From: Moraxellaceae bacterium
Lineage (GTDB): Bacteria; Pseudomonadota; Gammaproteobacteria; Pseudomonadales; Ketobacteraceae
Assembly (NCBI GenBank): GCA_002402125.1
Contig: NVVG01000018.1
Coordinates: forward strand, 6,654-12,236
DNA length: 5,583 nucleotides
Reading direction: 5' to 3'
How positions within the stretch are numbered: the first letter of the stretch is position 1; every line of letters starts with the position of its first letter. Shown piece by piece: positions 1 to 5,583 of this stretch. The position numbers were made by a program, and so were the translations under genes. The notes beneath the pieces were generated by a model. The model saw only the letters and a program-made list of their open reading frames with translations, did not search any database and had not been told where the DNA came from.

Positions 1-103
1 CCCCACAGGAGCCTTTAATCGGTTTGTCCTGAAAAATAACACCAACAGCCATACCAGCAATAACCAGTCCAAATACCATTGCCGTTATTAGAAATGTTGC
101 CAT
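1..103 (-). CDS. nqrM: NqrM (DUF539), Na+-NQR maturation factor, 3' end cut by window
   Basis: The first 34 residues of a small membrane protein are visible. They begin MATFLITAM, form one hydrophobic helix (about residues 3-24), then a short polar stretch (QDKPIK) and GSCG at residues 31-34, where the window ends. This matches the N-terminal half of the DUF539/NqrM family (about 70 residues, Cys-rich C-terminal half), whose members follow nqrF or apbE in gammaproteobacterial nqr operons. From memory of the literature, NqrM is needed to assemble the Fe centre between NqrD and NqrE, and the first Cys of the family, Cys33 in Vibrio, is critical; the Cys seen here is also residue 33. Two tandem ATGs exist (106 and 103). 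I chose 103 because it puts the AAAAGG ribosome site 8 nt upstream, as for nqrC, nqrE and nqrF, and gives the family-like MATF start. The remaining Cys residues lie outside the window, so the identification rests on the N-terminal half and on context. Confidence 0.88.
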   Translation of the reverse strand, partial: MATFLITAMVFGLVIAGMAVGVIFQDKPIKGSCG

Positions 104-111
104 CATGATTG

Positions 112-117
112 CCTTTT
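112..117 (-). promoter_or_regulatory. Ribosome binding site of nqrM
   Basis: AAAAGG on the minus strand lies 8 nt before the ATG at 103 and 5 nt before the ATG at 106. It is a weak Shine-Dalgarno, and its spacing favours the downstream ATG. Confidence 0.5.
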
Positions 118-161
118 TTAGTTAACATTAAAAATCCAACTAGCCTATATTATCAGACTTC

Positions 162-1202
162 TCACTCTTGGATATAGTTCAAAAAAACATCTGTAGCCTT
201 AACGTTAAAACCTTTATCTGATTTATAGATAAAATACGCCGCTATCTCCATCGATTGAGCCAAAGCAAAACCCTTATCGATACCCAGCACCATCAATGAA
301 GTTGCCAGTGCGTCAGCATAAGCCACACTCGTATGTAATACCGATACAGATGCTAGTGAGTGGGTGACAGGACTTCCCGTTCGAGGATCTATTGTGTGGG
401 AATAACGCTGGCCGTCAATCTCATAGAAATTACGATAGTCCCCCGATGTTGCCACTCCCATATGCCGTAGCGAAAAAGCCTTTTGAATAGATCGCTTATG
501 TAAACTGGGCTGCTCTACAGCAACCGTCCAATCATCACCCTGTGCTTTGGGCTCACCAGCTTTTAGCTCACCTCCGATATCCACGAGGTATTTTGGATAA
601 CCACTAGCCTCCAATAACGCTGCGACTTTATCCACCGCGTACCCCTTCGCTATGGCTGACAAATCGAGATAAACCTGTTTAGTTTTGATTAATTGATTAT
701 CCGATTGCCAAACCAACGATTGGTAACCCACCGTGGCCAGCGCAGCCTTTAGCGCCTCTTTACCGGGTTTACTCTCTAACCTTCCATTGGGACCAAAGCC
801 CCACAAGTTGACCACTGGGCCTATGGTAATATCAAATGCCCCAGCCGTTTTTTCGCTAAGCTCTAATGCCAACTTAATCACCGTCACGGTATCCACTGAT
901 AATAAAAAAGGCGTATTTAGTGGCGCACGATTGAACCGAGACAATTCCGAATCCGGATCATAAGTAGACATGAGTTTATTGATATCAGAGAGGAGCGCTT
1001 CTATCTTTAGGGTTAATGTGCCTGAATCAATTGCAGCTGGAGAGATTATTTTTACGTTATACCATGTACCCATGGTTGGGCCAGACAAATGCACCACTGT
1101 CGAGATTGGCTTAGATTTGCCACCGTTAGAAACATCACAGCCCGCGATGTTTAACACTATCAATAGCGTCAACATCACGGGCTGTAGATACTTAATCATC
1201 AT
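162..1202 (-). CDS. apbE: ApbE, FAD:protein FMN transferase (lipoprotein)
   Basis: This 346-residue periplasmic enzyme uses FAD and Mg2+ to attach FMN by a phosphoester bond to Thr/Ser of target proteins; here the likely targets are NqrB and NqrC. The N-terminus is a lipoprotein signal: a hydrophobic segment (about residues 9-20) and lipobox IAGC with the lipidated Cys at 22. Asp23 at position +2 is the classical inner-membrane retention signal of enterobacterial lipoproteins. Family motifs appear in order: MGTWY (44-48), YDPDSELSRFN (81-91), AFDITIGPVVNLWGFGP (122-138), LDLSAIAKGYAVD (179-191), VDIGGE (207-212), SGDY (253-256), HTIDPRTGSP (269-278) and DALAT (297-301), whose Asp and Thr belong to the Mg2+ site in characterised homologues. 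Length is normal and no motif is missing. It starts 12 bp after the nqrF stop. Tandem ATGs at 1202 and 1199 are equally possible starts. No clear Shine-Dalgarno precedes them, so translation may depend on ribosomes finishing nqrF. Confidence 0.97.
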   Translation of the reverse strand: MMIKYLQPVMLTLLIVLNIAGCDVSNGGKSKPISTVVHLSGPTMGTWYNVKIISPAAIDSGTLTLKIEALLSDINKLMSTYDPDSELSRFNRAPLNTPFLLSVDTVTVIKLALELSEKTAGAFDITIGPVVNLWGFGPNGRLESKPGKEALKAALATVGYQSLVWQSDNQLIKTKQVYLDLSAIAKGYAVDKVAALLEASGYPKYLVDIGGELKAGEPKAQGDDWTVAVEQPSLHKRSIQKAFSLRHMGVATSGDYRNFYEIDGQRYSHTIDPRTGSPVTHSLASVSVLHTSVAYADALATSLMVLGIDKGFALAQSMEIAAYFIYKSDKGFNVKATDVFLNYIQE

Positions 1203-1214
1203 TTTGCAGAGAGT

Positions 1215-2444
1215 TTAACCGCCAAAATCATCTAAGAAGATATTGTCACGCTCGACACCAAGATCTTCTAACATTTTGATGACAGCTGACGTCATCATTG
1301 GTGGTCCACATAAGTAGTACTCACTGTCTTCCGGCGCGGAGTGATCTTTTAAATACTCTTCATACAAAACGTTATGAATAAATCCGGTCAAACCATCCCA
1401 ATTGTCTTCTGGTTGTGGGTCGGATAACGCAATATGCCAGTCAAAGTTATCGTTTTCCTTCGCCAGCATGTCATATTCGTCTGCATAGAACAGCTCACGC
1501 AAACTTCTCGCACCATACCAATAACTCATCTTACGGGTGGCTTTTAGACGCTTAAGCTGATCAAAAATATGCGAACGCATGGGTGCCATACCTGCACCAC
1601 CACCAACAAAGACCATCTCTGAGTTGTTGGTTGATGCGAAGAATTCACCAAAGGGTCCATATACAGTAACCTTGTCGCCTTTCTTAAGATTAAAAACCCA
1701 TGAAGACATCAAACCTGGTGGGACACCTTGAGAACCAGGAGGTGGCGTAGCCACCCGGATATTAAACTTAAGAATACCCGCTTCATCCGGGTAATTGGCC
1801 ATGGAGTAGGCACGAATAACAGGCTCAGTAGTTTTGGATTCGTAGTCAAAGAAACCAAACTTTTCCCAATCCGTTCGGTATTCACCTTCAATTTCAAAGT
1901 CTTTGTACATTACGTGACAGGCTGGGCGCTCCAGCTGTACATAACCACCAGCACGGAAATTAACACTTTCCCCTTCTGGCAATTCCAAGCACAACTCTTT
2001 AATGAAAGTGGCTACGTTAGGGTTATGACGAACCGTACACTCCCACTTCTTAACACCAAAGAACGCTTCATCAAGCTCGATTTTCATGTCTTGCTTAACA
2101 TTTACCTGACAGGCCAAGCGCCAACCTTGTTTCACTTCTCGAGGAGTGAAATGAGATTCTTCAGTAGGCAGAATGTCACCACCGCCATCGGTTACAATAA
2201 CCTTACATTGCGCGCAAGTACCGCCACCACCGCAGGCAGATGATACAAAGATCTTTTGCTCCGCCAGGGTGTTCAGTAGTTTGCCACCAGCCGCAACCTC
2301 CACTCCTTTATCTGGGTCATCGTTAATCTCTATGTGCACCGCACCGGTACTCACAAGTTTAGAACGGGCGAGCAATATCAACACCACAAGGCTTAACACC
2401 ACCGTGGTGAACATGCCAACTCCAAGCAGAATTGTTTGATCCAT
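1215..2444 (-). CDS. nqrF: Na+-NQR subunit F, NADH dehydrogenase subunit with FAD and [2Fe-2S]
   Basis: NqrF (409 residues) is the cytoplasmic electron entry point: NADH to FAD to [2Fe-2S]. It has one N-terminal membrane helix (about 4-26). A ferredoxin domain (about 34-126) follows, with cluster ligands Cys71, Cys77, Cys80 ([10 protein letters not shown]) and Cys112; this is one residue off Vibrio cholerae NqrF numbering as I recall it. A ferredoxin-NADP reductase-like module comes next: the FAD-binding RAYSMANYP motif (211-219), GPFGEFF (263-269), the NADH-binding loop [11 protein letters not shown] (281-291), [13 protein letters not shown] (308-320) and YYLCGPPMM (376-384). The C-terminus ends DDFGG, with the Phe that typically lies near the flavin at position 407. 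Length is as expected (about 407-411). This domain order separates it from Rnf complexes, which lack such a subunit. The start is supported by AGAGGAG 8 nt upstream. It follows nqrE by 21 bp and precedes apbE by 12 bp. No anomaly seen. Confidence 0.99.
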   Translation of the reverse strand: MDQTILLGVGMFTTVVLSLVVLILLARSKLVSTGAVHIEINDDPDKGVEVAAGGKLLNTLAEQKIFVSSACGGGGTCAQCKVIVTDGGGDILPTEESHFTPREVKQGWRLACQVNVKQDMKIELDEAFFGVKKWECTVRHNPNVATFIKELCLELPEGESVNFRAGGYVQLERPACHVMYKDFEIEGEYRTDWEKFGFFDYESKTTEPVIRAYSMANYPDEAGILKFNIRVATPPPGSQGVPPGLMSSWVFNLKKGDKVTVYGPFGEFFASTNNSEMVFVGGGAGMAPMRSHIFDQLKRLKATRKMSYWYGARSLRELFYADEYDMLAKENDNFDWHIALSDPQPEDNWDGLTGFIHNVLYEEYLKDHSAPEDSEYYLCGPPMMTSAVIKMLEDLGVERDNIFLDDFGG

Positions 2445-2452
2445 TACGCTAA

Positions 2453-2459
2453 CTCCTCT
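2453..2459 (-). promoter_or_regulatory. Ribosome binding site of nqrF
   Basis: AGAGGAG on the minus strand, 8 nt before the nqrF ATG, lies wholly within the 21-bp nqrE-nqrF gap. It is a strong Shine-Dalgarno and fixes the nqrF start. Confidence 0.85.
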
Positions 2460-2465
2460 GCTCGA

Positions 2466-3074
2466 TTAAAGTTGTACGCCAGCAAACGACATAAAGCCCA
2501 AAGACATCAACCCTACGGTAATAAAGGTAATGCCTAAGCCTTTCAGCCCTTCCGGTACGTCACTATATTTCATTTTTTCTCGAATGCCGGCCAGCACGGC
2601 AATAGCCAATGCCCAACCAACCCCTGCGCCAACACCGTAAACAACACTTTCAGTAAAATCATAGTCGCGCTCTACCATAAACAATGAGGCGCCCATGATT
2701 GCACAGTTCACTGTGATTAACGGCAAAAACACACCTAACGCGTTGTAAAGTGCTGGCATATATTTATCCAACGTCATCTCTAACACCTGCACTACCGCGG
2801 CAATAACCCCGATATAACACAACAGCCCAAGAAACGATAAATCCACATCGGGCATACCAGCCCATGCTAACGCGCCATCTTTAAGTAGGTATTGAAAAAG
2901 CAGGTTATTAATCGGCACTGTTAATACCTGCACAACAATAACTGCCACTCCCAAACCAATCGCTGTTTTAATTTTTTTCGAAACCGCGATAAACGTACAC
3001 ATACCTAAGAAAAAGGAAAGTGCCATGTTCTCTACAAATACGGCCTTCACAAACAGGCTAATATAATGTTCCAT
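2466..3074 (-). CDS. nqrE: Na+-NQR subunit E, integral membrane
   Basis: NqrE (202 residues) is a six-helix inner-membrane protein that pairs with NqrD in inverted orientation. The two share an Fe-S centre in the membrane that carries electrons from the NqrF cluster toward the NqrC FMN. Hydrophobic segments lie at about 10-30, 37-60, 80-100, 107-133, 143-163 and 178-199. The expected metal-ligand cysteines are Cys26 (FFLGMC) and Cys124 (TVNCAIMG), which sit in the two family repeats; Cys86 is extra. Recognisable family stretches include the start [20 protein letters not shown], the [10 protein letters not shown] motif and [12 protein letters not shown]. Length is close to the usual 198-202. 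It is homologous to RnfA, but the adjacent nqrF and nqrC assign it to NQR. AGGAGG 8 nt upstream supports the start; the gap to nqrD is 17 bp. Confidence 0.98.
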   Translation of the reverse strand: MEHYISLFVKAVFVENMALSFFLGMCTFIAVSKKIKTAIGLGVAVIVVQVLTVPINNLLFQYLLKDGALAWAGMPDVDLSFLGLLCYIGVIAAVVQVLEMTLDKYMPALYNALGVFLPLITVNCAIMGASLFMVERDYDFTESVVYGVGAGVGWALAIAVLAGIREKMKYSDVPEGLKGLGITFITVGLMSLGFMSFAGVQL

Positions 3075-3082
3075 TAAATAAT

Positions 3083-3088
3083 CCTCCT
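3083..3088 (-). promoter_or_regulatory. Ribosome binding site of nqrE
   Basis: A consensus AGGAGG on the minus strand lies 8 nt before the nqrE ATG, in the nqrD-nqrE gap. It is the strongest Shine-Dalgarno in the window. Confidence 0.88.
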
Positions 3089-3091
3089 GTC

Positions 3092-3751
3092 TCAGTGGGC
3101 CGTAGCTTTGGTGTTAGGGGAAATTTTAAACTCTTCACTCTCTACCTGCTCAGTCTTCCAGGAGCGCAGCGCCCAGATAATCAAACCAATAAGAAAGAAC
3201 GCACTCGGCGGTAACAATAACATGCCGTTTGGTACGTACCATCCGCCGTCATTAACCACGGGTAATACTTCCAACCCAAACAACTTGCCTGAACCCAGCA
3301 ACTCTCTAATCACCCCAAGAGTCAACAAAATTGCACTATAACCAAGACCATTACCAATACCATCGATGAAACTTGGGATGGGTGGATTTTTCATTGCGTA
3401 GGCTTCAGCACGTCCCATTACAATACAGTTGGTAATAATCAATCCAACAAATACCGACAGGCTTTTACTGACAGTATACGCATAAGCTTTCAGGAATTGG
3501 TCTACCACGATAACCAAAGAAGCAATAATCGCCATCTGTACAATGATACGAATACTGCCAGGTATTTGGTTTCTGATAATACTAATAAAGAAACTCGAAA
3601 ACGCCGTAACCAGGGTTAACGCCAGGCACATGGTCACCGTGGTATTGAGATTGCTGGTGACAGCCAGTGCGGAACAAATACCCAATATTTGTAACGCAAT
3701 CGGATTGGTATCTAACACAGGTCCAAACAGGATTTTTTTAGTATCTGACAT
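3092..3751 (-). CDS. nqrD: Na+-NQR subunit D, integral membrane
   Basis: NqrD (219 residues) is the paralogue and partner of NqrE: six membrane helices (about 15-33, 39-58, 69-90, 98-118, 130-150, 177-196) and one half of the intramembrane Fe-S site. The expected ligand cysteines are Cys26 (LGICSALAV) and Cys109 (IITNCIVMG); Cys42 is additional. Family hallmarks are the [14 protein letters not shown] start, [37 protein letters not shown] and the loop [11 protein letters not shown]...GGWYVPNG. It is homologous to RnfE. The hydrophilic C-terminal tail after the last helix (about 197-219) runs about a dozen residues past the end I recall for Vibrio cholerae NqrD (about 210 residues). The gene begins 1 bp after the nqrC stop, with GAAGGGG inside the nqrC 3' end as its ribosome site, so translational coupling to nqrC is likely. 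Confidence 0.98.
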   Translation of the reverse strand: MSDTKKILFGPVLDTNPIALQILGICSALAVTSNLNTTVTMCLALTLVTAFSSFFISIIRNQIPGSIRIIVQMAIIASLVIVVDQFLKAYAYTVSKSLSVFVGLIITNCIVMGRAEAYAMKNPPIPSFIDGIGNGLGYSAILLTLGVIRELLGSGKLFGLEVLPVVNDGGWYVPNGMLLLPPSAFFLIGLIIWALRSWKTEQVESEEFKISPNTKATAH

Positions 3752-3752
3752 A

Positions 3753-4562
3753 CTACACCCCTTCTGCTTTTAGTTTTGTTAGATAAGGACCAAACCCATC
3801 TTTACCTAACCAAAAATTCACTAAGTTATGAACACCACGGCTGGTTAGCGTTGCGCCTGCAAGCCCATCCACCTTATGGCCGGCATTCGGCGTAGTGCCA
3901 GTGACGGCACCTTTTATAACACTAATATCTAGCTGGCCTGCCGCGTCAAATACCTGCTTGCCGGGCCATAAGCCCTTCCATTTTGGATTATCTACCTCAC
4001 CACCAAGCCCAGGGGTTTCTGCATGTTCATAAAAACCTAATCCAACCACGGTGCTTAGATCTGTTTTAAGGGCAATAAATCCATACAAAGTAGACCAGAG
4101 TCCGTATCCATGTACAGGCAGTATGATAGTCTCGACGTTGCCATCACTATCTTTAGCATGGTAAACCGTGGCGTATTTCGCTTGCTTGCGAATGCTTGCA
4201 ATATCCTGGTCACTGGTGAGCTTGGTAAATTGACCATTGGTTTTCGCCGATTTACGTTGATCATAGGCAGCAGGATTGTCCAATATCGATTTCTCCCAGC
4301 CTTCTAACCCAGGATTTGCCTCAAGATACAAACCTGTCGCTCGATCAACAATTTTAACGTCAATATTACTGAACAGCGCCTCTACATCTGCACCTGTTTT
4401 TAACAGACCCGCCGCAGCCAATATGTTAGTTTTTTTGTCGAGCAATTTATTCTCTAACTGCAGAGGTTTTAACATTACCGCTGCGGTTGATACAACAATC
4501 GAACAGACAATACAAAGAACGAAGGCAACTCCTAGAGTTTTACCGGTGCTATCATTAGACAT
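3753..4562 (-). CDS. nqrC: Na+-NQR subunit C, covalent FMN subunit
   Basis: NqrC (269 residues) has one N-terminal membrane helix (about 10-31) and a large periplasmic FMN-binding domain. FMN is attached by ApbE through a phosphoester to a Thr in the Dxx[ST]GA[ST] motif; here the motif is DGLAGAT (232-238), putting FMN on Thr238. Position 235 is Ala where the consensus has Ser or Thr. Other family marks are [15 protein letters not shown] (151-165), the [11 protein letters not shown] segment (180-190) and the GLWPGK turn (197-202). Electrons reach this FMN from the NqrD/NqrE centre and continue to the FMN of NqrB. Length is slightly above the Vibrio protein (about 257). The ATG lies inside the nqrB 3' end (8-bp overlap ATGTCTAA), with CAGGAG 8 nt upstream, so it is probably coupled to nqrB. 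RnfG is the nearest alternative family, but the neighbours and motifs fit NqrC. Confidence 0.98.
   Translation of the reverse strand: MSNDSTGKTLGVAFVLCIVCSIVVSTAAVMLKPLQLENKLLDKKTNILAAAGLLKTGADVEALFSNIDVKIVDRATGLYLEANPGLEGWEKSILDNPAAYDQRKSAKTNGQFTKLTSDQDIASIRKQAKYATVYHAKDSDGNVETIILPVHGYGLWSTLYGFIALKTDLSTVVGLGFYEHAETPGLGGEVDNPKWKGLWPGKQVFDAAGQLDISVIKGAVTGTTPNAGHKVDGLAGATLTSRGVHNLVNFWLGKDGFGPYLTKLKAEGV
3758..3764 (-). promoter_or_regulatory. Ribosome binding site of nqrD
   Basis: GAAGGGG on the minus strand, 6 nt before the nqrD ATG, is encoded within the last codons of nqrC. The nqrC stop TAG lies between this site and the nqrD start, the usual layout for coupled translation. Confidence 0.7.
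3849..3869 (-). other. ApbE flavinylation motif in NqrC (DGLAGAT)
   Basis: These codons encode NqrC residues 232-238, and the acceptor Thr238 is the ACG at 3851-3849. The match to the flavinylation consensus keeps Asp, Gly-Ala and Thr but has Ala (GCA, 3860-3858) three residues before the acceptor, where Ser or Thr is usual. Confidence 0.88.
4555..4562 (-). other. nqrB stop / nqrC start overlap
   Basis: ATGTCTAA on the minus strand contains the nqrC ATG and, in another frame, the nqrB stop TAA. An 8-bp overlap of this kind suggests that ribosomes finishing nqrB help initiate nqrC. Confidence 0.85.
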
Positions 4563-5583
4563 TACGTAAACTCCTGCGCTTAATGTTGGCCTGAATAACG
4601 AAGTGATCGATTAATGGCGCAAACAAGTTACCAAAAAGTATCGCTAGCATCATGCCCTCGGGAAATGCCGGGTTCACCAAACGAATCATCATCACCATGC
4701 CGCCGATCAATATACCGAACACCCATTTTCCGACATTGGTCATCGAAGCAGAAACAGGGTCGGTTGCCATAAAGAAGGTACCGAAGGCCCATCCGCCTAA
4801 CACGTAGTGCCAATAAAAGGGTACGGCAAACATAGGATTGGTGCTCTCTATACTATTAAAGAACAGTCCTACCACTGCGGTTCCTACCGTCACTCCGGCA
4901 ACGATTCGCCAGGATGCAATTTTGGTCATCACTAAGAAGCCGCCGCCGATAAGAATGGCCAAGGTAGACACTTCTCCAATCGAACCTTGCATGTTACCCA
5001 GGAACGCATCAAACCAGGTAAACGCGACACCTGATGCGGTAGGCAATCCAGCCAAGCCTTCAACACCATTGGATGCAGCAACACTCAATGCAGTTGCGCC
5101 ACTAAAACCGTCAACCGCTGTCCATACCGTATCACCAGACATTTGTGCTGGATACGCGAAGAAGAGAAAAGCACGTCCGGCCAAGGCCGGGTTAAGAAAG
5201 TTTTTACCTGTTCCACCAAACACCTCTTTGCCAATAACCACACCAAAGCTGATACCAAGGGCAACCTGCCACAAAGGAATGGTTGGCGGACAAATAAGCG
5301 CAAACAAAATCGAAGTCACGAAGAAACCTTCGTTTATTTCATGTCCGCGTCGTACAGCAAACACCATCTCCCAAAAAATACCCACCGCGAAGGTAACGAT
5401 ATAAATAGGTAAGAAGTACACCGCACCGTACACGAAACAATCCCAAAGGCTTGCGGGGCTATAACTGGAGAACATGCCAATAAAGAAATAGTGCCAATCA
5501 CCCTCAGGCATAACACCTGATGATGCGATATGAGTTAACGCTTGAAATCCAACATTGTACATACCAAAAAACATTGCCGGGAA
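4555..5583 (-). CDS. nqrB: Na+-NQR subunit B, quinone-reducing membrane subunit, 5' end cut by window
   Basis: The C-terminal 342 residues are visible. The reading frame is open to the window edge and begins [10 protein letters not shown], so the ATG at 5574 is internal and roughly 60-70 N-terminal residues are missing (family length about 400-415). NqrB has ten membrane helices in the family. It carries a covalent FMN and a bound riboflavin, forms part of the Na+ pathway, and is the site of ubiquinone reduction and of inhibitor (korormicin, HQNO) resistance mutations. Visible marks, numbered from the window edge, are [20 protein letters not shown] (79-98), [20 protein letters not shown] (118-137), the flavinylation motif DGFSGAT (158-164, FMN on Thr164), GSIGEVS (200-206), [13 protein letters not shown] (271-283) and [20 protein letters not shown] (304-323). 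The C-terminus ends IKRRSLRNV. RnfD is the related alternative, but the sequence and neighbours fit NqrB. nqrA should lie directly upstream, beyond the right edge. Confidence 0.98.
   Translation of the reverse strand, partial: FPAMFFGMYNVGFQALTHIASSGVMPEGDWHYFFIGMFSSYSPASLWDCFVYGAVYFLPIYIVTFAVGIFWEMVFAVRRGHEINEGFFVTSILFALICPPTIPLWQVALGISFGVVIGKEVFGGTGKNFLNPALAGRAFLFFAYPAQMSGDTVWTAVDGFSGATALSVAASNGVEGLAGLPTASGVAFTWFDAFLGNMQGSIGEVSTLAILIGGGFLVMTKIASWRIVAGVTVGTAVVGLFFNSIESTNPMFAVPFYWHYVLGGWAFGTFFMATDPVSASMTNVGKWVFGILIGGMVMMIRLVNPAFPEGMMLAILFGNLFAPLIDHFVIQANIKRRSLRNV
4571..4576 (-). promoter_or_regulatory. Ribosome binding site of nqrC
   Basis: CAGGAG on the minus strand, 8 nt before the nqrC ATG, lies inside the last Arg-Ser codons of nqrB. 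Confidence 0.75.
5092..5112 (-). other. ApbE flavinylation motif in NqrB (DGFSGAT)
   Basis: These codons encode DGFSGAT, a full match to Dxx[ST]GA[ST]. The acceptor Thr is the ACT at 5094-5092 and corresponds to the FMN-bearing Thr of Vibrio NqrB (Thr236 as recalled). It serves as an internal comparison for the less regular NqrC motif. Confidence 0.92.

Noticed and set aside
104..161. Possible promoter or terminator in the apbE-nqrM gap
   Set aside because: The gap is AT-rich and contains a TAATAT-like stretch and a GTTAAC palindrome, but I see no paired -35/-10 at proper spacing and no GC-rich hairpin followed by a T run. AT-richness alone is not enough.
1728..2243. Plus-strand open frame of 171 codons within nqrF
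   Set aside because: It lies wholly antisense to a strongly conserved gene, resembles no family I recognise, and is explained by the complement of nqrF codons.
4838..5404. Plus-strand open frame of 188 codons within nqrB
   Set aside because: It is antisense to conserved NqrB helices. Its Pro/Thr/Lys-rich composition is what the complement of Gly/Val/Phe-rich membrane codons produces.
4555..5574. Treating the ATG at 5574 as the true nqrB start
   Set aside because: The frame stays open to the window edge, the preceding codons give Phe-Pro-Ala as in family members, and the visible part is about 60-70 residues shorter than normal NqrB. The gene is simply cut by the window.
2466..5583. Rnf complex (rnfA, rnfD, rnfE, rnfG homologues) instead of NQR
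   Set aside because: The membrane subunits are homologous to Rnf, but the adjacent ferredoxin-FAD-NADH subunit NqrF, the FMN motifs and the gene order B-C-D-E-F-apbE-nqrM are specific to Na+-NQR.
1..5583. Mobile element, CRISPR array, RNA gene or defence system
   Set aside because: No direct or inverted repeats of note, no transposase or integrase motifs and no tRNA or rRNA signature were seen. Almost every base is accounted for by the nqr operon.

Overview
This window is most of a Na+-translocating NADH:quinone oxidoreductase (Na+-NQR) operon, read entirely from the minus strand. In transcription order (right to left) it holds nqrB (5' end cut by the window), nqrC, nqrD, nqrE, nqrF, apbE and the start of nqrM (3' end cut). 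nqrA is expected just beyond the right edge. The gene order nqrABCDEF-apbE-nqrM, the protein sequences and the moderate GC content (roughly mid-40s percent by eye) suggest a gammaproteobacterium, probably marine or salt-adapted. I cannot name the genus.

Layout: nqrB and nqrC overlap by 8 bp. nqrC and nqrD are 1 bp apart, nqrD-nqrE 17 bp, nqrE-nqrF 21 bp and nqrF-apbE 12 bp. The only looser junction is apbE-nqrM at about 58 bp. Nearly the whole window is coding and no stretch above 60 bp lacks a gene. No terminator, mobile element, repeat array or RNA gene was found.

How the genes work together: NqrF takes hydride from cytoplasmic NADH onto FAD and passes electrons to its [2Fe-2S] cluster. 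They then go to the intramembrane Fe-S centre held by paired cysteines of NqrD and NqrE, on to the covalent FMNs of NqrC and NqrB, and finally through NqrB to ubiquinone, coupled to Na+ export. ApbE attaches the two FMNs to threonines, and both target motifs are visible (NqrB DGFSGAT, NqrC DGLAGAT). NqrM is the small membrane maturation factor thought to supply iron for the NqrD/NqrE centre. The segment therefore encodes structural subunits plus both dedicated maturation factors.

Nothing here looks like an undescribed system. The points worth a second look are modest: an Ala in the NqrC flavinylation motif where Ser/Thr is usual, a predicted inner-membrane-retained ApbE lipoprotein, and an apparent lack of a Shine-Dalgarno for apbE alone among these genes.
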